Positions 7,249-16,302 of a stretch of DNA of 64,000 nucleotides are shown here, piece after piece. Source of the DNA: Microtetraspora glauca (GTDB lineage: Bacteria; Actinomycetota; Actinomycetes; Streptomycetales; Streptomycetaceae); contig JOFO01000001.1 in assembly GCA_000721275.1 (NCBI GenBank), positions 248,001-312,000 on the forward strand, read 5' to 3'. Under the pieces are notes generated by a model that did not search any database, had not been told where the DNA came from, and was given only the letters and a program-made list of their open reading frames with translations. A program made the position numbers and the translations under genes. Numbering within the stretch: position 1 is the stretch's first letter; the number at the start of each line of letters is the position of its first letter.

Positions 7249-8959
7249 AGCTGCGCCGTTCGTGGAGTCGTTCGAGGACCTCGGCGAGAACGCGTTCCTC
7301 GGCGCCGGTCTGCCGGTCGGGCAGGGGCAGGCCGAGGCGGTGGGAGAGGCGGTACAGCGCCACGGTGAGCCAGGCCGGGTCGGCGAGGTACGCGTCGCCC
7401 GCCGGCCCGGCGGCGCGCTGCTCGCGCCAGACGCCGAGGCAGGCGCCGGCGGCCAGCACCAGGGTGTACCGGTCGGCCCGGCCGAGGCTGCTCGGGCTCA
7501 CCAGGGCCGCCCTGTCGCCGGGATCGATGCGGGCGAACACCCGGCGCAGATCCTCCAGTTCCGCGACCAGGCCCCGGGTCAGGAAACGCAGCACGGGCGA
7601 GGCGTGGCCCGCGCCCAGGGTGTCCCCGTCCGAGGCGAAGGCGTCCGCGCACGCGACCAGAGTCGCGGCAAGCGGATCGCCGTCGCCGAACAGCACCGGG
7701 GCGGCGAGGTCGAGCGGGGGTAGGCCCTCGTACGGCCGGAACAGGCCCGGCGGGGGCTCGGGATCCGCGAACCAGGAGCGGCGGGCGAACTGCGGCAGCT
7801 GCGGCAGAATGCTGACCTGCCGTCCCGCGCTGCCGGTATGGCCGAGCGAGGTCACCGGCAGATCGCGCATCTGCCGGTGAAAGGCCCCGTAGTCGCCGTC
7901 CTCGGCCAGGGCCTCCTCGCCGAGCACGGCAAACATCCCGTCCATCGACTCGGCGATGATCTTCGGGGCGACATAGGCGGTCGCCGCGGCGCAGGCGCTC
8001 GTCCGCCGAGGCAGCAGGTGCAGGGACCGGGTCGCGACAAGGGCCAGACAGTCACTGATCAGCAGGTCGACGAAGGCACCGGCGAGGACGTCCCGCAAGT
8101 GCCGCACCTCAAGGGAGGAGCGGCCGTCGGGCCGGCGGCGCACGGCGAAGCGGGCGACGGTCCGCAGCGCGCTGTCGGCGCCGGCCAGGACGATCGAGGG
8201 GATGATCCCGCGGATGACGAGCGAGGAACGCAGGCTCAGTTCGTAGCCGTCGCCGACCTCGCCGACCAGCGCCGCGCGCGGCAGCGGGCAGTCCACTGCT
8301 CGCAGGTCTCCGAACTCGGCACCGCGCATGCCGGCCGTCCTGCGGCGGCCGAGGTCGAGCAGCCGGTCGGCCGGGAGGTCCCGCCGGTCGAGCAGCAGGA
8401 CCGAGTGGCTGCGGCCGCCGGCTCCCTCGCCGGTCCGCGCGAACACCAGCAGGCCGGTGGCCCGTGAGGCGTTGGCGACGGCCGTCTTGCGACCGCCGAG
8501 GGTGAATCCGCCGCCGGGGGCGGGGCTCGCGGTGAACTCGTCCCGGACGAAACCGTTGCCGTGGGCGACCTCGTGCCGTGCGACGGCCAGGCGCCGGCCC
8601 TCCAGGAGCAGCCGTGCCGTACGACGACGCTGCTCCCCGGTGCCCGCCGTCCAGACCGGGACCGCGGCGAAGAAACAGCTGAGGCCGTACCCGAAGCCGA
8701 GCGAGGCATCACGACGGAACACGGGCCGCAGCACTTGGCCCAGCGCGTCGAGCCGGTCGAGCCGCCCGCCCAGGGGGCGCGGTACGAACTCCGCGTTGAA
8801 CCCGTACGCGTCGAGGACCGCCTCTCCTCCGGCCGACGCCGAGCCGGGGGTGTGCGTCGCGAGGAACGCCTGCTGTCCCGTCGGGTTCGCCGCGTCGTCC
8901 ATCGGGCCGAAGGCCCGCTCCAGCCGTCCGGCGCGTTGTCGCGCGGTCAGCGTCCTCAT
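7220..8959 (-). CDS. Acyl-CoA dehydrogenase/oxidase-like flavoprotein
   Basis: 579 residues with acyl-CoA dehydrogenase architecture: an N-terminal helical part, a middle beta domain (RHEVAHGNGFVRDEF, FTLGGRKTAVANAS) and a C-terminal helical domain. The length approaches that of acyl-CoA oxidases rather than the usual 380-400. Start and upstream stop share ATGA with the fatty acyl-AMP ligase, which implies coupled expression. The likely role is alpha,beta-desaturation of the starter acyl chain or another acyl intermediate supplied by that ligase. The substrate is an inference from neighbours; I did not identify a clear catalytic glutamate. Confidence 0.8.
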   Translation of the reverse strand: MRTLTARQRAGRLERAFGPMDDAANPTGQQAFLATHTPGSASAGGEAVLDAYGFNAEFVPRPLGGRLDRLDALGQVLRPVFRRDASLGFGYGLSCFFAAVPVWTAGTGEQRRRTARLLLEGRRLAVARHEVAHGNGFVRDEFTASPAPGGGFTLGGRKTAVANASRATGLLVFARTGEGAGGRSHSVLLLDRRDLPADRLLDLGRRRTAGMRGAEFGDLRAVDCPLPRAALVGEVGDGYELSLRSSLVIRGIIPSIVLAGADSALRTVARFAVRRRPDGRSSLEVRHLRDVLAGAFVDLLISDCLALVATRSLHLLPRRTSACAAATAYVAPKIIAESMDGMFAVLGEEALAEDGDYGAFHRQMRDLPVTSLGHTGSAGRQVSILPQLPQFARRSWFADPEPPPGLFRPYEGLPPLDLAAPVLFGDGDPLAATLVACADAFASDGDTLGAGHASPVLRFLTRGLVAELEDLRRVFARIDPGDRAALVSPSSLGRADRYTLVLAAGACLGVWREQRAAGPAGDAYLADPAWLTVALYRLSHRLGLPLPDRQTGAEERVLAEVLERLHERRSYDLYRSALA

Positions 8960-10725
8960 CCCCTCGGACCCGGTGCCGGCAGGGGTGTGACGTCCGGATC
9001 GAGCTGCTGGCGCAGGGGGTTGAGCTCTCCGGCCAGGAACAACCTGCGCATCGCGGAGCGCTCGACCTTCCCGCTCGTGGTCCGGCGCACGGTGCCCGGG
9101 CGGACCAGCAGCACTCCCCCGGCGGTGACCTGGAACTCCTCGGTGAGGCAACGTGCCACGGCCCCCGCGAGTGCGCCGAGATCGGTGTCGTAGCGTCCTT
9201 GGTGCCGCAGCTCCTGCACCACGACGACGCGCTCGCGGTGCCCCGGGACGGAGAAGGCTGTGGCCGGGCCGAACAGGGGGCTGATCTGCTCGACGGTGCG
9301 CTCCACGTCCTGCGGATAGAGATTGCGCCCGCCGACGACCATCACGTCTGTGAGGCGGCCGGTGACGTAGAGCTCGCCCCCGAACAGGGCGCCGAGGTCA
9401 CCGGTCCGCAGAAACCCCCCGTCGCCGGTACGGCAGTCGAAGGTCCGGGCCGTCTCCGCCGGGTTGTTCCAGTACCCCCGGGCGACGCTCGCGCCGCGCA
9501 GCCACACCTCTCCGACCCTGCCCTCGGGCAGCTCGGTGCCCAGCTCCGGGTCCACGATCCGGATGTCGCAGTCCACGGCGCGGCCGCTGGAGACGAGGGT
9601 GCGGTGCGGGGCACCGGCCCGGGCGGGGCTCAGCACGTCGGCCTCCAGGGCCGCGGTGTCCCACGCGCGTGGGGCGGGTGCGGTGTCCTGCGGTGTGGCC
9701 GTGGCCAGCAGGGTCGATTCGGCGAGACCGTAGGCGGCGGTCAGGGCCCCCGCCCGGAAGCCCGCCGCGGCGAATCGTTCGGCGAAGGCCCGGCCGGTGT
9801 CCGGGGAGACCGGCTCGCCACCGCTGACGGCCGTGCGCCAGCCCGAGAGGTCAAGACCGGCGAGCTGCTCGTCGGTGATCCGCCGCACGCACAGTTCGTA
9901 CGCGGAGTCGGGCGCCCCGCTGACGGCCAGCCCGTGGTCGGAGACGGCCCGGAGCCAGCGGTGCGGGTGCCGGACGAAGGCCTCGGGTTCAAGGAGGACG
10001 GAGGTGCCGCCGAGCCACAGCGGGTGCAGCAGCTGCCCGACGAGGCCCATGTCGTGGTGGAACGGCAGCCAGCCGCCCAGCCGGTCCCCGGGGACGGTGC
10101 CCAGCGCCCGCTGGATCGCCTGCTGGTTGGCCAGGATGTTCGCGTGGGTCACCATCACACCGCGCGGTTCCCGGGTGGAACCGGAGGTGTACTGGAGGTA
10201 CGCCACCGTGTCCCCGTCGAGGTCGGGCGGCGTCCAGAAGCCGGCGGGCGGCACGGTGTCGGCCGAGAGGCAGACGACACCGCACCGGCCGTGTCCGGCG
10301 AGCAGCCGTGAGACCTCGGGGGCTTCAGCGGCGTCGGTCAGCGCCAGGACGGGCGCGGCGTCCTTGACGATGCCCGCGATCCGTTGCTCGTGCGGCGCCC
10401 GGCCGCGCGGCGGCGGTACGGGGACGGCGACGGCCCCGGCGTACAGGCAGGCCAGGAAGCTGACGGCGAACTGCCGGCGGTCGGCGTGGAGCAGCAGCAC
10501 CCGCTCCCCGCGGACGCCGCTCTCCTGGAGCCGGCCGGCCAGGATGCGGGCGTGCCGGTCGAGCTCCCCGTAGGCCACGGTCCGCGGCTCGTCCGCGCTG
10601 TCGCCCAGGAGGACCAGCGCCTCCCGGTCGGGCGTCCGCGCGGCCCTCTCCCGGACGGCTTCGGTGAAACTCCGGATGTCGGTCAATGCCTTCCCCCTCC
10701 CGGGACTGCTCTGCGATGGGGTCAT
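8956..10725 (-). CDS. Fatty acyl-AMP ligase-like adenylate-forming enzyme
   Basis: 589 residues of the ANL superfamily, closest in pattern to fatty acyl-AMP ligases. P-loop YTSGSTREPRGVMVTHANI, FHHDMGLVG, AYGLAESTLL, then GFLRTGDLG and VTGRLTDVMVVGGRNLYPQD. Such enzymes activate a carboxylic acid with ATP and pass the acyl group to an acyl carrier protein. The ATG at 10725 has a GGGGGAG ribosome site 5 bases upstream; longer frames have none. Set between the di-ABM protein and the acyl-CoA dehydrogenase, it probably activates a starter acid or a side-chain acid. The substrate is not visible in the sequence. Confidence 0.88.
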   Translation of the reverse strand: MTPSQSSPGRGKALTDIRSFTEAVRERAARTPDREALVLLGDSADEPRTVAYGELDRHARILAGRLQESGVRGERVLLLHADRRQFAVSFLACLYAGAVAVPVPPPRGRAPHEQRIAGIVKDAAPVLALTDAAEAPEVSRLLAGHGRCGVVCLSADTVPPAGFWTPPDLDGDTVAYLQYTSGSTREPRGVMVTHANILANQQAIQRALGTVPGDRLGGWLPFHHDMGLVGQLLHPLWLGGTSVLLEPEAFVRHPHRWLRAVSDHGLAVSGAPDSAYELCVRRITDEQLAGLDLSGWRTAVSGGEPVSPDTGRAFAERFAAAGFRAGALTAAYGLAESTLLATATPQDTAPAPRAWDTAALEADVLSPARAGAPHRTLVSSGRAVDCDIRIVDPELGTELPEGRVGEVWLRGASVARGYWNNPAETARTFDCRTGDGGFLRTGDLGALFGGELYVTGRLTDVMVVGGRNLYPQDVERTVEQISPLFGPATAFSVPGHRERVVVVQELRHQGRYDTDLGALAGAVARCLTEEFQVTAGGVLLVRPGTVRRTTSGKVERSAMRRLFLAGELNPLRQQLDPDVTPLPAPGPRG

Positions 10726-10820
10726 CCTGCTCCCCCGTACTCGACCGGCACTCGCACGCGGAACGCGGTGAAGCCGGGGACACATGGTCCCGGCGCCACC
10801 GCGACCCGCACCCGCGCCGC

Positions 10821-11453
10821 TCAGCTCCGCAGGGCGCCCTCGTACGCGATGTGGCAGCCGCGCTCCATGGCGAGCTCCGCAAGGAGGGCCAGTCCCGCCC
10901 GGGACGCGTTCAGCCCCTCGTCGGCGAGTGCGCGTTCGCAGGCGTCGGTGTCCTGCCACCACATGAGGCCCAGATAGCCGCCGGGGCTGAGGTCGGAGCG
11001 CAGCAGCTCGCTGCCGCCGAAGCCGTCGAGACGGGCACATTCCGCGGTGAACTCGCGGAAACCCGTCTCGAACGCCTCGGTGTCCGCCACGGCTCCGGCG
11101 TGGACGAGGAGGATGCTCGCCGAACCGGCCCGCGCGTCGCGCAGAACGGTGCGGCCCAGACTCACCGCCTGGTCGGCCTCGGTCTCGACCATCCTGGCGA
11201 ACCGTCTGATGCGGGCGAACAGAGTGGCGTCCCGCGCCATGGTGATGAAGTCGCGCAGGCTGCGCCAGTGGCCGAAGTGCAGGTACACGTCGGGGCGGTC
11301 GAGCAGTCTCATCGTAGTGAGGAAATCGAAGCCGTCCCGGCGGCGCAGGAACTGCGCGTGCTCCCGCAGCGCGTGCTCGAAGGCCTCGGTGTCGCCGCGG
11401 ACGGTGAACCGGTTGACGATCACCAGAGGTCTGCTGATGTCACGCGCCCGCAC
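10821..11453 (-). CDS. Tandem antibiotic-biosynthesis-monooxygenase (ABM) domain protein
   Basis: 210 residues holding two ferredoxin-like ABM repeats, residues about 10-95 (VNRFTVRGDTEAFEHAL, FGHWRSLRDFITM) and about 110-205 (ILLVHAGAVADTEAFETGF, MWWQDTDACERAL). Cofactor-free ABM enzymes oxidise polyketide hydroquinones to quinones, while some relatives act as cyclases. The GTG at 11453 lies 6 bases after GGAGG and overlaps the end of the aromatase gene by 14 bases, consistent with coupling. The 95-bp gap to the next gene holds no obvious hairpin. Confidence 0.82.
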   Translation of the reverse strand: MRARDISRPLVIVNRFTVRGDTEAFEHALREHAQFLRRRDGFDFLTTMRLLDRPDVYLHFGHWRSLRDFITMARDATLFARIRRFARMVETEADQAVSLGRTVLRDARAGSASILLVHAGAVADTEAFETGFREFTAECARLDGFGGSELLRSDLSPGGYLGLMWWQDTDACERALADEGLNASRAGLALLAELAMERGCHIAYEGALRS

Positions 11454-12444
11454 GGGCCGCCTCCGCGAACTCCCGTGCGTGACGGAGGGTGCGGGAGCTG
11501 TTGGTACCCAGTGCCTTGCGGACGAGCGCGCGCGCCTCGGCGAAGGATGCCTGCGGTCCGAGTGCCTGCCGCACGCCCTCGGGGTCGAGGGTGACGGTGT
11601 GCCAGGAGGTGGCCCGTACGGTCGGGGCGGCATCGTCGGAGTCCATGGGGACGGGCAGGGGCTCGATCACCCAGCGGCCCGTGTGGCCACTCATCACCGG
11701 GGGTGTCCGGAGCTGCTTGTAGACGATGAGGTTCCGTTCGGCGAAGCAGACCCGGACCGACGTGGTGGTGTGGGTCGACCCGTCGGCGGCGCGGGTGTCC
11801 ATGTCGAGGTGCTGGATCCCGGGTTCGGGTTCCTCGAGGTCAAGGCGGGCCACGTGCGGGAGCCGCCGGGGCCAGAGGCCGGCCCGGTCCAGGAAGGCAA
11901 AGACGTCGGCCGCGTCGCCGGCGATGTCGACGGAGTCGCTGAAGGTGAAGCGGAGTTCGCCGTCGACCCCGGGGACCGCTTCGGCACAGCGCTTGAGGGC
12001 GTCGAGTTCGGACCGGCTGTTGCGGTCGACCGCTTCGGCGATGAGCTGCACCGAGGCCGGGTCGTCGTCGACCGCCCGGTAGTCGTGGAGCAGGACGACC
12101 CGGCTACCGCCGTGGTCACCCGGACCGATCCGCCACTCGCCGCCCATCGAGGCGACGGGGGCGGCGCTCACCACCTGGCGGAAGGAGACCGTGCCCGCGC
12201 GCTCGTCGAGGACCCGCCGGGAGGTCCAGGAGCGTACCTGTCCGTGGGCGAGGGCCCAGATCCGCAGGAGCTGTTCGCCACCGTCCTCCTCGAGGACCTC
12301 GACGTGGACGGTGGGGCCGAACATCTGCGGCCAGAGGGTCACGTCGGCCACCAGCGCGAAGACGGCCGACGGCGGGGCGTCGACGGCGATGGTGTGCTCC
12401 GTGGTGTGAAGCCCGGCGGTAGTGTGCGCGGTGGTCGGCGCCAC
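11440..12444 (-). CDS. Didomain aromatase/cyclase (polyketide cyclase, SRPBCC fold)
   Basis: 334 residues with two START/Bet v1-like halves (about 15-150 and 165-310), including TTEHTIAVDAPPSAVFALVADV, GGEWRIGPGDHGGSR and FTFSDSVDIAGDAADVFAFL. Didomain enzymes of this type cyclise and aromatise the first ring of C-9-reduced type II polyketides, which agrees with the ActIII-like ketoreductase at 51858. The GTG at 12444 follows AAGGGAAGG by 6 bases; a TTG six codons upstream is the alternative. This is the first gene of the operon running to the phosphopantetheinyl transferase. Confidence 0.92.
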   Translation of the reverse strand: MAPTTAHTTAGLHTTEHTIAVDAPPSAVFALVADVTLWPQMFGPTVHVEVLEEDGGEQLLRIWALAHGQVRSWTSRRVLDERAGTVSFRQVVSAAPVASMGGEWRIGPGDHGGSRVVLLHDYRAVDDDPASVQLIAEAVDRNSRSELDALKRCAEAVPGVDGELRFTFSDSVDIAGDAADVFAFLDRAGLWPRRLPHVARLDLEEPEPGIQHLDMDTRAADGSTHTTTSVRVCFAERNLIVYKQLRTPPVMSGHTGRWVIEPLPVPMDSDDAAPTVRATSWHTVTLDPEGVRQALGPQASFAEARALVRKALGTNSSRTLRHAREFAEAARAGA

Positions 12445-12489
12445 GGCTGACCTTCCCTTCAAATCGCGCCGTTCACACGGCGGGTGACA

Positions 12490-12523
12490 AGCCTCTCAGA
12501 GCGCGCTCGAGTCCGGCTCGAGC
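12490..12523 (-). promoter_or_regulatory. SARP-type promoter of the aromatase/cyclase operon
   Basis: Minus-strand heptads GCTCGAG (517-523) and ACTCGAG (506-512), 11 bp apart, 10-bp gap, then GAGGCT at 490-495. It lies in the 125-bp gap after the KAS III gene, with a predicted transcript start near 12483, about 40 bases before the GTG. Confidence 0.65.
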
Positions 12524-12569
12524 GCGAAAGGGGGCACGGGGCCGAGGACGGCCGGCGCCGCTGATGCCG

Positions 12570-13601
12570 TCAGGCCGCCCAGTGCGGGCGGTCGAGGATC
12601 TCCACGACGGCACAGCCCCAGCTGTATCCGGCGCCGACACCGATCAGGACACACCGGTCCCCCGGTGCCGCCCTGCCGGAGACGACCAGCCGGTCCAGGC
12701 CCGCGAACTGGTCGCCGGCACCGAGGTGTCCCACCGTGCGGCTCCAGTCCCAGGTGGTCCGGGACGGGTCGATGCCGTACGGCTGGAGGTAGATGGACCG
12801 CAGCCGGCGCAGGCCGAAGTGCGGCAGCAGGAACCAGTCGGCCTCGGCCAGTTCCATCCCGGCGTCCGCCAGCGCCTCCTTGACCACCTTCCGTTGCCCG
12901 GCGTTGGCGCGGGTGAGGGCGTACGAGAGTCCGACCTCGCCGAGGAAGGCGCGTTTGGCCGCTTCGAAGTCCACCGGGACGCGGTGGCTGAAGGGAGCGG
13001 GGCCGAACAACTCGTCGCCGCGGTGCATCGGTTCCAGTTCGGGGTCGGCGAGCAGGGAGAGGGAGAGCAGCCGGGCGTAGCCGCCCCGGCGCGAGAGCAC
13101 GAGGGCGGTCGCGCCGTCGGCGTAGGGGGTTCCCGGATCGGTGCGCCAGCGGTCGATGCCCGGCGGGCAGAACCGGTCGGCGGTGGTGAGCAGCGCGTCG
13201 CAGCGGTTGCGGTCGGCGGTCAGGTACGCGGTGGCGAGTTCGAGGGCGGCCATGCCGCCGTTGGACATCTGCCGGATCTCCAGCGCGGTGCAGCTGTTGT
13301 GCACGGCCTCGCGCTGGATGTACGAGGCCACCGGCCACAGGTCCTGGCCCTGGTGGTAGGTGTCGGCGTGCAGGATCAGGTCGACGTCCTGCGGGGCGGA
13401 CCCCGCCCGTGTCAAGGCGGAGCGCGCGGCGACCACGGCCATCTCGGCCGCCGATTCGTCGGGCGAGACGGCCACGGAGACTGTCCCGGTGGCGGCGGCG
13501 ATGGACGGCGGGCAGTCCCCGGCGGCCACGGCGTCGGCGACGGCCAGCGAGGAGGGCAGCCTGATGCCGGTCCCCCGGATGAAGATGTTCTCGACGTGCA
13601 C
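12570..13601 (-). CDS. KAS III-like starter-unit enzyme with Ser in place of Cys (DpsC/CerJ type)
   Basis: 343 residues of the FabH fold. The nucleophile position reads EIRQMSNGGMAAL, giving Ser113 where FabH enzymes have Cys, and the canonical Asn region reads VGHLGAGDQ. These changes are known from DpsC (daunorubicin propionyl-starter selection) and partly from CerJ. The GTG start has GGGAG 5 bases upstream; longer frames add nonsense sequence. It directly follows citramalate synthase, which makes a precursor of 2-oxobutyrate and propionyl-CoA. The likely role is choosing or loading a non-acetate starter. Acyl transfer to another acceptor, as by CerJ, is the alternative. Confidence 0.88.
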   Translation of the reverse strand: MHVENIFIRGTGIRLPSSLAVADAVAAGDCPPSIAAATGTVSVAVSPDESAAEMAVVAARSALTRAGSAPQDVDLILHADTYHQGQDLWPVASYIQREAVHNSCTALEIRQMSNGGMAALELATAYLTADRNRCDALLTTADRFCPPGIDRWRTDPGTPYADGATALVLSRRGGYARLLSLSLLADPELEPMHRGDELFGPAPFSHRVPVDFEAAKRAFLGEVGLSYALTRANAGQRKVVKEALADAGMELAEADWFLLPHFGLRRLRSIYLQPYGIDPSRTTWDWSRTVGHLGAGDQFAGLDRLVVSGRAAPGDRCVLIGVGAGYSWGCAVVEILDRPHWAA

Positions 13602-13632
13602 GGTGTCTCCCGTCGGGTGAGGGGTCGTCGGT

Positions 13633-15261
13633 TCAGCCGGCCGAGGAGCGCAGTGGGACTTCCCGGTCGGTTCCGCGGCCGGGCCCGCGGTCGGTGCGCA
13701 GGTGGTACAGCACCGCGTCCAGCAGGGCACGCCACGAGGCGGCCACCGTGTTCTCGCCGACGCCGACCGTGCCCCAACGGCGGTGGCCGTCGCTGAAGGT
13801 GATCAGTACGCGGGCGGCGGCGTCGCTGCCGCCCGCCCCGCTCAGCACCCGGACCTGGTAGTTGACCAGTTCGAGCGAGGCCAGTTCGGGGAAGTACGGG
13901 TCGAGCGCGGAGTGCAGGGCCCGGTCCAGCGCGTTCAGTGGTCCGTTGCCCCAGCCGGCGGCGCTGACCGGGACACCGTCGAGGCGCAGCTCGACGGCCG
14001 CGTCGGTGAGCGGAGCGCCCTCGCCGGTCTGTTCCATGCCGAGGCGCCAGGACAGCACCTCGAAGGGTTCGGTGAGCTCTCCACCCGCGAGTTCCCGGCG
14101 CAGCAGCAGCTCGAAGGAGGCGTCGGCCGACTCGAAGCTGTAGCCCCGGCTCTCCAGCTTCTTGATCCGCGCGCTGGCCCGGGCGACCGGTTCGGAGCCG
14201 GCCTCGACCTCGTAGCCCAGCTCCCGGGCCTTCAGCTCGACGGAGGAGCGTCCGCCCATGTCCGATACGAGGGTGCGCATTCCGCCGCCGACGAGCCCGG
14301 GGTCGATGTGCTGGTAGAGGTCGGGGTCCACACGCAGGGCGGAGGCGTGCAGACCCGCCTTGTGGGTGAAGGCTCCGGAGCCGACGTATGGGGCGGCCGC
14401 CCGGCCGGGCACCCCGGTCAGTTCGGCGATCGAGTGCGCCGTGTCGGCCATCCGGCGCATCCGGTCGTCGGGCAGGACCGGCAGTCCGCGTTTGAGGACG
14501 AGGTCGGCGGCGACGGTGAACAGGTTCGCGTTGCCGCAGCGTTCGCCGTATCCGTGGGCGGTGCCCTGGACGTGCGAGGCGCCGGCGTCCACTGCGGCCA
14601 AGGTGTTGGCGACGGCACATCCGCTGTCGTCGTGGCAGTGGATGCCGATCCGGGCCCCGGTGGCCGCGAGGGTCCCGGCGACGGCGGCGGCGATGCCGTC
14701 GGGCAGCGAGCCGCCGTTGGTGTCGCACAGGACGACGACCTCCGCGCCGGCGTCGGCGGCGGTGCGGACCACCTCCAGGGCGTACTCGGGGTCGGCGAGG
14801 TAGCCGTCGAAGTAGTGCTCCGCGTCCACGAACACCCGGCGGCCCGCCCGTACGAGGTGCCGCACGGTGCTGCGGATCATGTTGAGGTTCTCGGCCAGGC
14901 TGGTGCGCAGGGCGAGGTCCACATGCCGGGGGTGGCTCTTGGCGACCAGCGTCACCACCGGTGTCCCGGCCTCGAGGAGGGCGCGGACCTGGGGGTCGGT
15001 GGAGACCAGGCCGCGGGGCTTGCGGGTGGCGCCGAAGGCGACCAGTTCGGCGTTCTCCAGAGTGAGTTCCCGCCGGGCCCGCCGGAAGAAGACGGTGTCC
15101 TTGGGTACGGCGCCGGGCCAGCCGCCCTCGATGAATCCCACGCCGAGCCCGTCCAGGTGACGGGCGATCGCCAGCTTGTCCTCGACGGTGAGGGACACGC
15201 CTTCCTGCTGTGTCCCATCACGCAGGGTCGTGTCGTAGAGATGGAAACCACGCGCTGTCAT
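13633..15261 (-). CDS. cimA: Citramalate synthase
   Basis: 542 residues of the LeuA/CimA family: an HMGL-like TIM barrel with DTTLRDGTQQEGVSL, FIEGGWPG, VLCDTNGGSLPDGI, GIHCHDDSGCAVANTLAAV and HGYGERCGNANL, then a LeuA-type regulatory domain (from about 400). LYDTTLRDGTQQEG and EGGWPG are typical of citramalate synthase rather than 2-isopropylmalate synthase. It condenses pyruvate and acetyl-CoA; leucine-pathway enzymes can then convert citramalate to 2-oxobutyrate, the source of propionyl-CoA and of the isoleucine-type 2-methylbutyryl skeleton. A GGAGG site precedes the ATG. A biosynthetic copy in a polyketide cluster suggests dedicated starter supply. Confidence 0.93.
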   Translation of the reverse strand: MTARGFHLYDTTLRDGTQQEGVSLTVEDKLAIARHLDGLGVGFIEGGWPGAVPKDTVFFRRARRELTLENAELVAFGATRKPRGLVSTDPQVRALLEAGTPVVTLVAKSHPRHVDLALRTSLAENLNMIRSTVRHLVRAGRRVFVDAEHYFDGYLADPEYALEVVRTAADAGAEVVVLCDTNGGSLPDGIAAAVAGTLAATGARIGIHCHDDSGCAVANTLAAVDAGASHVQGTAHGYGERCGNANLFTVAADLVLKRGLPVLPDDRMRRMADTAHSIAELTGVPGRAAAPYVGSGAFTHKAGLHASALRVDPDLYQHIDPGLVGGGMRTLVSDMGGRSSVELKARELGYEVEAGSEPVARASARIKKLESRGYSFESADASFELLLRRELAGGELTEPFEVLSWRLGMEQTGEGAPLTDAAVELRLDGVPVSAAGWGNGPLNALDRALHSALDPYFPELASLELVNYQVRVLSGAGGSDAAARVLITFSDGHRRWGTVGVGENTVAASWRALLDAVLYHLRTDRGPGRGTDREVPLRSSAG

Positions 15262-15288
15262 CTGCCCGCCTCCAGTGGCTCTTTCGGC

Positions 15289-16302
15289 TCAACGTGTGCC
15301 GCTCCGCCGGAGAGCGGCTTGAGGAGTGCTCGACGTCCGCGCCTTGACCGGCTGCCACCAGTCCTCGTGGTCGCGGTACCAGTCCACGACGTCCTTGAGG
15401 CCGCTCGCGAAGGGCACCTCGGGCCGGTAGCCGAGCTCTTCGCGGATCCGGGACTCGTCCAGGGCGTACCGCAGGTCGTGCGCCTGGCGGTCCGGTACGG
15501 CCCGTACCAGACCGGGGTCGGCGCCACAGAGCTCCAGCAGGGTGTCGGTGATCTGTCGGTTGGTGCGCGCGTTGCCGCCGCCGATGTTGTAGATCCGGCC
15601 CGCCCGGCCCTTCGTCAGGACGAGCTGGACGGCCTTGCAGTGGTCCGACACGTGCAGCCACTCGCGGATGTTGGCGCCGGAGCCGTACAGGGGGACGGGC
15701 TCACCGCGGAGCAGGTTGGTGATGAACAGCGGGATGAGCTTCTCGACGTGCTGGTACGGGCCGTAGTTGTTAGAGCAGCGGGTGATCGACAGGTCGAGGC
15801 CGTGGGTGCGCCAGTAGGCACGGGCGATGAGGTCGGAGGCGGCTTTCGAGGCGGCGTACGGGGAATTGGGCATCAGAGGCTGCCGCTCGTCCCAGGTGCC
15901 CTCGGTGATGGAGCCGTACACCTCGTCGGTGGAGACGTGCACGACCCGTGCCACCCCGCCGGCGACACAGGCCTCCAGCAGGTTCTGGGTGCCGCCGACG
16001 TTGGTGCGGACGAACGCGGAGGCGTCGGTGAGGGAGCGGTCCACGTGCGACTCCGCGGCGAAGTGCACCACCGCGTCGTGGCCGGGCAGGACGGACGTCA
16101 GCAGCGGCAGCTCGCAGATGTCGCCCTGGACGAAGGTGAGCCGGGGATGGCTGTCAGGGAGGTTGGAGCGGTTGCCGGCGTAGGTGAGCTTGTCCAGGAC
16201 GGTGACATGGGCGTCCTCGTATCCGGGGTAGCCCCCGTCGAGGAGGGTGCGGACGTAGTGCGAGCCGATGAATCCGGCGCCGCCGGTCACGAAGACCCTC
16301 AT
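15289..16302 (-). CDS. rfbB: dTDP-glucose 4,6-dehydratase
   Basis: 337 residues of the extended SDR family: MRVFVTGGAGFIGSHYV nucleotide motif, HFAAESHVDRS, STDEVYGS and the catalytic pair in SPYAASKAASD, with CSNNYGPYQ typical of RmlB. It converts dTDP-glucose to dTDP-4-keto-6-deoxyglucose, the branch point for every deoxysugar here. The ATG at 16302 overlaps the stop of the nucleotidylyltransferase gene (ATGA); a longer frame adds 16 Arg/Gly-rich residues. Together with the upstream gene it forms the entry to the sugar pathways. Confidence 0.96.
   Translation of the reverse strand: MRVFVTGGAGFIGSHYVRTLLDGGYPGYEDAHVTVLDKLTYAGNRSNLPDSHPRLTFVQGDICELPLLTSVLPGHDAVVHFAAESHVDRSLTDASAFVRTNVGGTQNLLEACVAGGVARVVHVSTDEVYGSITEGTWDERQPLMPNSPYAASKAASDLIARAYWRTHGLDLSITRCSNNYGPYQHVEKLIPLFITNLLRGEPVPLYGSGANIREWLHVSDHCKAVQLVLTKGRAGRIYNIGGGNARTNRQITDTLLELCGADPGLVRAVPDRQAHDLRYALDESRIREELGYRPEVPFASGLKDVVDWYRDHEDWWQPVKARTSSTPQAALRRSGTR

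Noticed and set aside
7220..15261. Hedamycin-like iterative type I PKS supplying the starter.
   Set aside because: No modular ketosynthase/acyltransferase gene occurs in this window; the starter genes seen are CimA, KAS III and an acyl-AMP ligase.
15262..15310. Possible SARP heptads in front of citramalate synthase.
   Set aside because: GAG-like triplets occur but not in 11-bp phase with a hexamer at the right distance; the gene is more simply the fifth in an operon.
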